The notes under the pieces: model-generated
Database searches by the model: none
What the model was told of the DNA's origin: nothing
Seen by the model: only the letters and a program-made list of their open reading frames with translations
Shown here: positions 8,270 to 10,587 of the stretch, one piece after another
Layout: every line of letters begins with the position of its first letter
Numbering within the stretch: position 1 is the stretch's first letter
Assembly: GCA_017390595.1 (NCBI GenBank)
Contig: JAFPBC010000282.1
Location: 1 to 10,587 of the forward strand
Origin: Selenomonadales bacterium
Lineage (GTDB): Bacteria; Bacillota; Negativicutes; RGIG982
DNA length: 10,587 nucleotides
Direction of reading: 5' to 3'
Made by a program: the position numbers and the translations under genes

Positions 8270-9474
8270 TGAGTAAACATGTAGTAAACCCGGACCTTTG
8301 TACAGCTTGTACCGTCTGCGTGGCACACTGCCCCGTAGCCGAAGTAGTCCGTGAATATCGCGGTCCGAAACTCTCGGGTCCCGCAAGCGAACGTCTTCGT
8401 CTTCTCTCTCCGCAAGACGATGCATCGCTCGACTTCTGCTCCAACTGCAAAAACTGCGACATCTCCTGCCCGTCCGGCGTTCCCATCTCCACGCTCAACA
8501 TGAAAGCGCGCGCGAAAATGTGGGAAGGCAAACCGGAACCGCAGGGTCGCAAAATGATGGCTCACGGCGAACAGATGGGTAAACTCCTCGCTCGCTTCCC
8601 GGGTGCGGCATCGATCGTCAACCTCGGTATGGGTCTCGGCAAAAGCCTCGGCATGATGGACATGGTCGGCATCAGCAGCAAAGCGCCGCTTCCGTCCTAT
8701 GCATCCACCACGTTCTACAAACAGTTCAAATCGTTCAAACAAAAATCGTTTGATAAAAAAGTCGTATTCTATCCCGGCTGTACCATCAACTTCAACCAGC
8801 CCGAGATCGGTATGGACGTAGTCAAAGTTCTTCAAGCCAACGGCTATGAAGTCCTCGTTGACGAAGAATTCGTATGCTGCGGCTCCCCGCTCGTAGTCGG
8901 CGGTTACCTCGGCGAAGCAAACGAAAACGCTCGCAAAAACACGAGCCTCATGAACAAATGGCGTGCCAAAGGTTATCCTGTCATCACAGCCTGCACGAGC
9001 TGTGGTCTCATGCTCAAACAGGAATACCAAGAACTCTTCCACCACGAAGGCATGGACAAAAACGCCGAAAACATCTACGACATCATGGAATTCCTCTCCA
9101 TGCTCGACGATGAAGACAAACTCAACACCAACTTCGGCCAGGTAAACGACACGATGCTCTACCATGCACCGTGCCATCTCCGCGCGCAAGGTATGGGTCT
9201 TCCGGCACTCGACGTCCTCAGCTTGATCCCCGGCTACCGCATCGAAAACGCGGCAGCAGGCTGCTGTGGTATGTCCGGCAGCTACGGTATGCAAGCCAAC
9301 AAACGTGAGATCTCGCTCAAAGTCGGCGAAAAACTCTTCAATCGTATCCGCCAGGCAGGCGTCAAATCGGTCGTCAGCGACTGCGGTACGTGCCGTCTCC
9401 AGATCGGCGACGGTGCCAAAGTACAGGCTATCCACCCTGTACAGATCGTTGCTCGTGCATACGCAGCGAAATAA
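8269..9474 (+). CDS. glpC: Anaerobic glycerol-3-phosphate dehydrogenase, subunit C (iron-sulfur, membrane-associated)
   Basis: This 401-residue subunit links the GlpAB dimer to the membrane and the quinone pool. The N-terminus has two [4Fe-4S] ferredoxin motifs, C11/C14/C17/C21 and C57/C60/C63/C67, each with Pro after the last Cys. Two cysteine-rich CCG domains follow, the first with C171, C203-C204, C242 and C245, the second with C302, C332-C333, C372 and C375. There is no clear transmembrane helix. The Gly- and Met-rich stretch around residues 103-134 could be an amphipathic membrane contact, which is inference. AGGAGGT (8254-8260) lies 8 nt before the ATG, inside the end of glpB. Not one TTA, CTA or TCA codon occurs in the gene. 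CCG domains also occur in LutA, GlcF and heterodisulfide reductases, but the neighbours settle the assignment. Confidence 0.95.
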   Translation: MSKHVVNPDLCTACTVCVAHCPVAEVVREYRGPKLSGPASERLRLLSPQDDASLDFCSNCKNCDISCPSGVPISTLNMKARAKMWEGKPEPQGRKMMAHGEQMGKLLARFPGAASIVNLGMGLGKSLGMMDMVGISSKAPLPSYASTTFYKQFKSFKQKSFDKKVVFYPGCTINFNQPEIGMDVVKVLQANGYEVLVDEEFVCCGSPLVVGGYLGEANENARKNTSLMNKWRAKGYPVITACTSCGLMLKQEYQELFHHEGMDKNAENIYDIMEFLSMLDDEDKLNTNFGQVNDTMLYHAPCHLRAQGMGLPALDVLSLIPGYRIENAAAGCCGMSGSYGMQANKREISLKVGEKLFNRIRQAGVKSVVSDCGTCRLQIGDGAKVQAIHPVQIVARAYAAK

Positions 9475-9488
9475 AAACAGCATAAACG

Positions 9489-9516
9489 GCGGTCTGCCAA
9501 TCGGCAGACCGCTTTT
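9489..9516 (+). terminator. Intrinsic terminator after glpC
   Basis: GCGGTCTGCC (9489-9498) and GGCAGACCGC (9503-9512) form a perfect 10-bp GC-rich stem with the loop AATC, followed by TTTT. The T-tract is short but the stem is very stable. It ends the glpABC operon 14 nt after the stop codon. Confidence 0.9.
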
Positions 9517-9542
9517 ATCACCAAAAAAGCAAAAATAAATCA

Positions 9543-9571
9543 TTGCACACAGCTTCTCGCTATGATAGAAT
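9543..9571 (+). promoter_or_regulatory. Predicted sigma-A promoter of secG
   Basis: TTGCAC (9543-9548) and TAGAAT (9566-9571, five of six matches) are 17 nt apart in the AT-rich gap between the glpC terminator and secG. An overlapping TATGAT at 9561-9566 is an alternative -10 but lacks a -35 at the right distance. The leader to the secG start would be about 25-30 nt. Confidence 0.55.
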
Positions 9572-9604
9572 AAAACAGATAGGAAAGTTGGAGGTGTATT
9601 ACTG

Positions 9605-9835
9605 TTGTTGACAGTATTGATGGTAATTGATGCAATCATTGCAGTTATTTTGATCGCTACGATCGTTTTACAATCCGGTAAAAGCGCAGGTATGGGCGGT
9701 TCCATCGGCGGCGGTGCCGACCAAGTATTCGGCGGCAAAGCAGGCGGCATGGACGCACTCTTGTCGAAACTTACGATGGTATTCGGCGCGATCTTCGCAG
9801 TCTTGACGGTCATCATCGCAAAAATGTCTGCATAA
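9605..9835 (+). CDS. secG: Preprotein translocase subunit SecG
   Basis: This 76-residue protein matches SecG in size and layout. It has an N-terminal membrane helix (about residues 2-22), the family motif LQSGKSAGMGGSIGGG (22-37), a short Gly-rich cytoplasmic loop with DQVFGG (39-44), and a second membrane helix (about 53-72). SecG is the small accessory subunit of the SecYEG channel and aids SecA-driven export. The start is TTG at 9605, because GGAGGTG (9590-9596) is 8 nt upstream. The next TTG, at 9608, is less well spaced, and the in-frame ATG at 9620 is too far away and would cut into the first helix. In many Firmicutes secG directly follows eno. Here glpABC lies between them, and secG has its own promoter and terminator. 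Confidence 0.95.
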   Translation: MLTVLMVIDAIIAVILIATIVLQSGKSAGMGGSIGGGADQVFGGKAGGMDALLSKLTMVFGAIFAVLTVIIAKMSA

Positions 9836-9845
9836 CATAAGCGAT

Positions 9846-9877
9846 AAAAGCGTACTCATTACGAGTACGCTTTTTTT
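9846..9877 (+). terminator. Intrinsic terminator after secG
   Basis: GCGTACTC (9850-9857) pairs with GAGTACGC (9863-9870) around the loop ATTAC. Four flanking A-T pairs extend the stem, and seven T's follow (9871-9877). It lies 10 nt after the secG stop codon. Confidence 0.93.
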
Positions 9878-9887
9878 ATGCCCGAAT

Positions 9888-9930
9888 CGATAAGAAAAAG
9901 ACGACCACGATGGGTCGTCTTTTCTTATCG
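9888..9930 (-). terminator. Terminator hairpin of pdxS, containing its stop codon and probably bidirectional
   Basis: GACGACC (9900-9906) pairs with GGTCGTC (9913-9919) around the loop ACGATG. The stem extends through A/T pairs with one bulged A, then CGATAAG (9888-9894) with CTTATCG (9924-9930). Read on the minus strand, the core stem is followed by five T's (9899-9895), as for an intrinsic terminator of pdxS. On the plus strand four T's follow, so it can also catch secG read-through. The pdxS stop codon (9925-9927) lies in the outer stem. Confidence 0.8.
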
Positions 9931-10587
9931 GGATGCCATACGCTCCGAATGGGAAAGCGTCGCGATATCGATACCTGCCATCGCTTCTCCGAGACCTTCT
10001 GACAATGCAGCGAGACAGCTCGCATCAGTAAAGTTTCGCACCGCTTCGACGATAGCACGTGCTCGTTTCGGCGGATCGGACGACTTGAAGATACCCGATC
10101 CGACAAACACACCGTCACAGCCGAGCTGCATCATCAGAGCCGCATCAGCAGGCGTTGCGATACCGCCCGCCGCAAAATTCACGACAGGGAGGCGGCCGCT
10201 TACACGTACATACTGAAGCAGTTCGAGCGGTGCAGAAAGCTCCTTCGCCAGCGACGAAAGTTCATCGGCCGAAGCCATCTGTACACGGCGGATATCGGCA
10301 GTCACAGCCCGCATATGACGAACTGCCTCAACAATATTGCCCGTACCTGCTTCGCCCTTCGTACGGATCATCAACGCACCCTCTGCGATACGGCGAAGTG
10401 CCTCGCCGAGATCACGCGCACCACAGACGAACGGTGCAGTAAACTTCGTCTTGTTGATATGATACCGATCATCAGCAGGTGTGAGCACCTCGCTCTCGTC
10501 GATACAATCAATGCCGAGCGCCTCAAGAACCTGCGCCTCAACAAAATGGCCGATACGACACTTCGCCATCACAGGAATAGACACAGC
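9925..10587 (-). CDS. pdxS: Pyridoxal 5'-phosphate synthase, synthase subunit PdxS, C-terminal 220 residues (5' end outside window)
   Basis: The minus-strand frame is open from the window edge to the TAA at 9927-9925. PdxS builds pyridoxal 5'-phosphate from ribose 5-phosphate, glyceraldehyde-3-phosphate and ammonia supplied by the glutaminase PdxT. The visible part begins AVSIPVMAKCRIGHFVEAQ. Its K at residue 9 of the fragment corresponds to catalytic K81 of the Bacillus enzyme, and K77 in RTKGEAGTGN corresponds to K149, with the same 68-residue separation. DESEVLTPADD, PFVCGARDLGEALRRIAEG, the phosphate-site NFAAGGIATPADAALMMQ and GVFVGSGIFKS are also present. The family usually ends in ERMQERGW, and here it ends ERMASR. 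The first 70 or so residues, including the early Asp of the active site, are outside. No pdxT follows downstream. Confidence 0.96.
   Translation of the reverse strand, partial: AVSIPVMAKCRIGHFVEAQVLEALGIDCIDESEVLTPADDRYHINKTKFTAPFVCGARDLGEALRRIAEGALMIRTKGEAGTGNIVEAVRHMRAVTADIRRVQMASADELSSLAKELSAPLELLQYVRVSGRLPVVNFAAGGIATPADAALMMQLGCDGVFVGSGIFKSSDPPKRARAIVEAVRNFTDASCLAALSEGLGEAMAGIDIATLSHSERMASR

Noticed and set aside
9489..9512. The perfect inverted repeat after glpC as a mobile-element end or operator
   Set aside because: It is followed by a T-tract just after an operon end, has no copy elsewhere in the window, and no transposase gene is nearby. A terminator explains it fully.

Overview
The window carries a Firmicutes-type lower-glycolysis gene cluster followed by an anaerobic glycerol-3-phosphate dehydrogenase operon, a secG gene and part of a pyridoxal phosphate synthase gene. 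Strong Shine-Dalgarno sites, the gene order gap-pgk-tpiA-gpmI-eno, PdxS-type vitamin B6 synthesis and a three-subunit GlpABC of the quinone-linked type together suggest an anaerobic or facultative Firmicute. The diderm class Negativicutes (Selenomonas-like) is my best guess, but that rests on memory of gene families and not on any search.

Layout. 1-267 is the 3' end of a glyceraldehyde-3-phosphate dehydrogenase gene, closed by an intrinsic terminator at 300-331. pgk (348-1529), tpiA (1567-2316), gpmI (2331-3863) and eno (3887-5164) follow on the plus strand with gaps of 14-37 nt, each with its own ribosome binding site, ending at a terminator (5172-5205). A 241-nt gap then holds an extended -10 promoter and a leader of about 125 nt with an imperfect hairpin and a T-rich tract. 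glpA, glpB and glpC (5406-9474) overlap one another by 4 and 1 nt and end at a perfect 10-bp hairpin terminator. secG (9605-9835) has its own promoter and terminator. On the minus strand, the 3' two thirds of pdxS (9925-10587) converges on secG, and its stop codon lies inside a long hairpin. No stretch without a gene exceeds 300 nt.

How the genes work together. GlpABC oxidises glycerol-3-phosphate to dihydroxyacetone phosphate and should pass electrons to a quinone. TpiA converts that product to glyceraldehyde-3-phosphate, and GAPDH, PGK, GpmI and enolase take it to phosphoenolpyruvate. Glycerol or phospholipid-derived glycerol-3-phosphate can therefore enter the pathway encoded just upstream. 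pgk, tpiA, gpmI and glpABC share a strongly biased codon usage typical of highly expressed genes. eno does not, and its start region and some conserved positions are also unusual.

I found no phage, transposon, CRISPR, tRNA or rRNA, and no clear sign of an undescribed system. The most interesting points are the atypical enolase gene with its ATGTGA start region, the structured glpA leader, the hairpin placed against the pgk ribosome binding site, and the position of glpABC between eno and secG.
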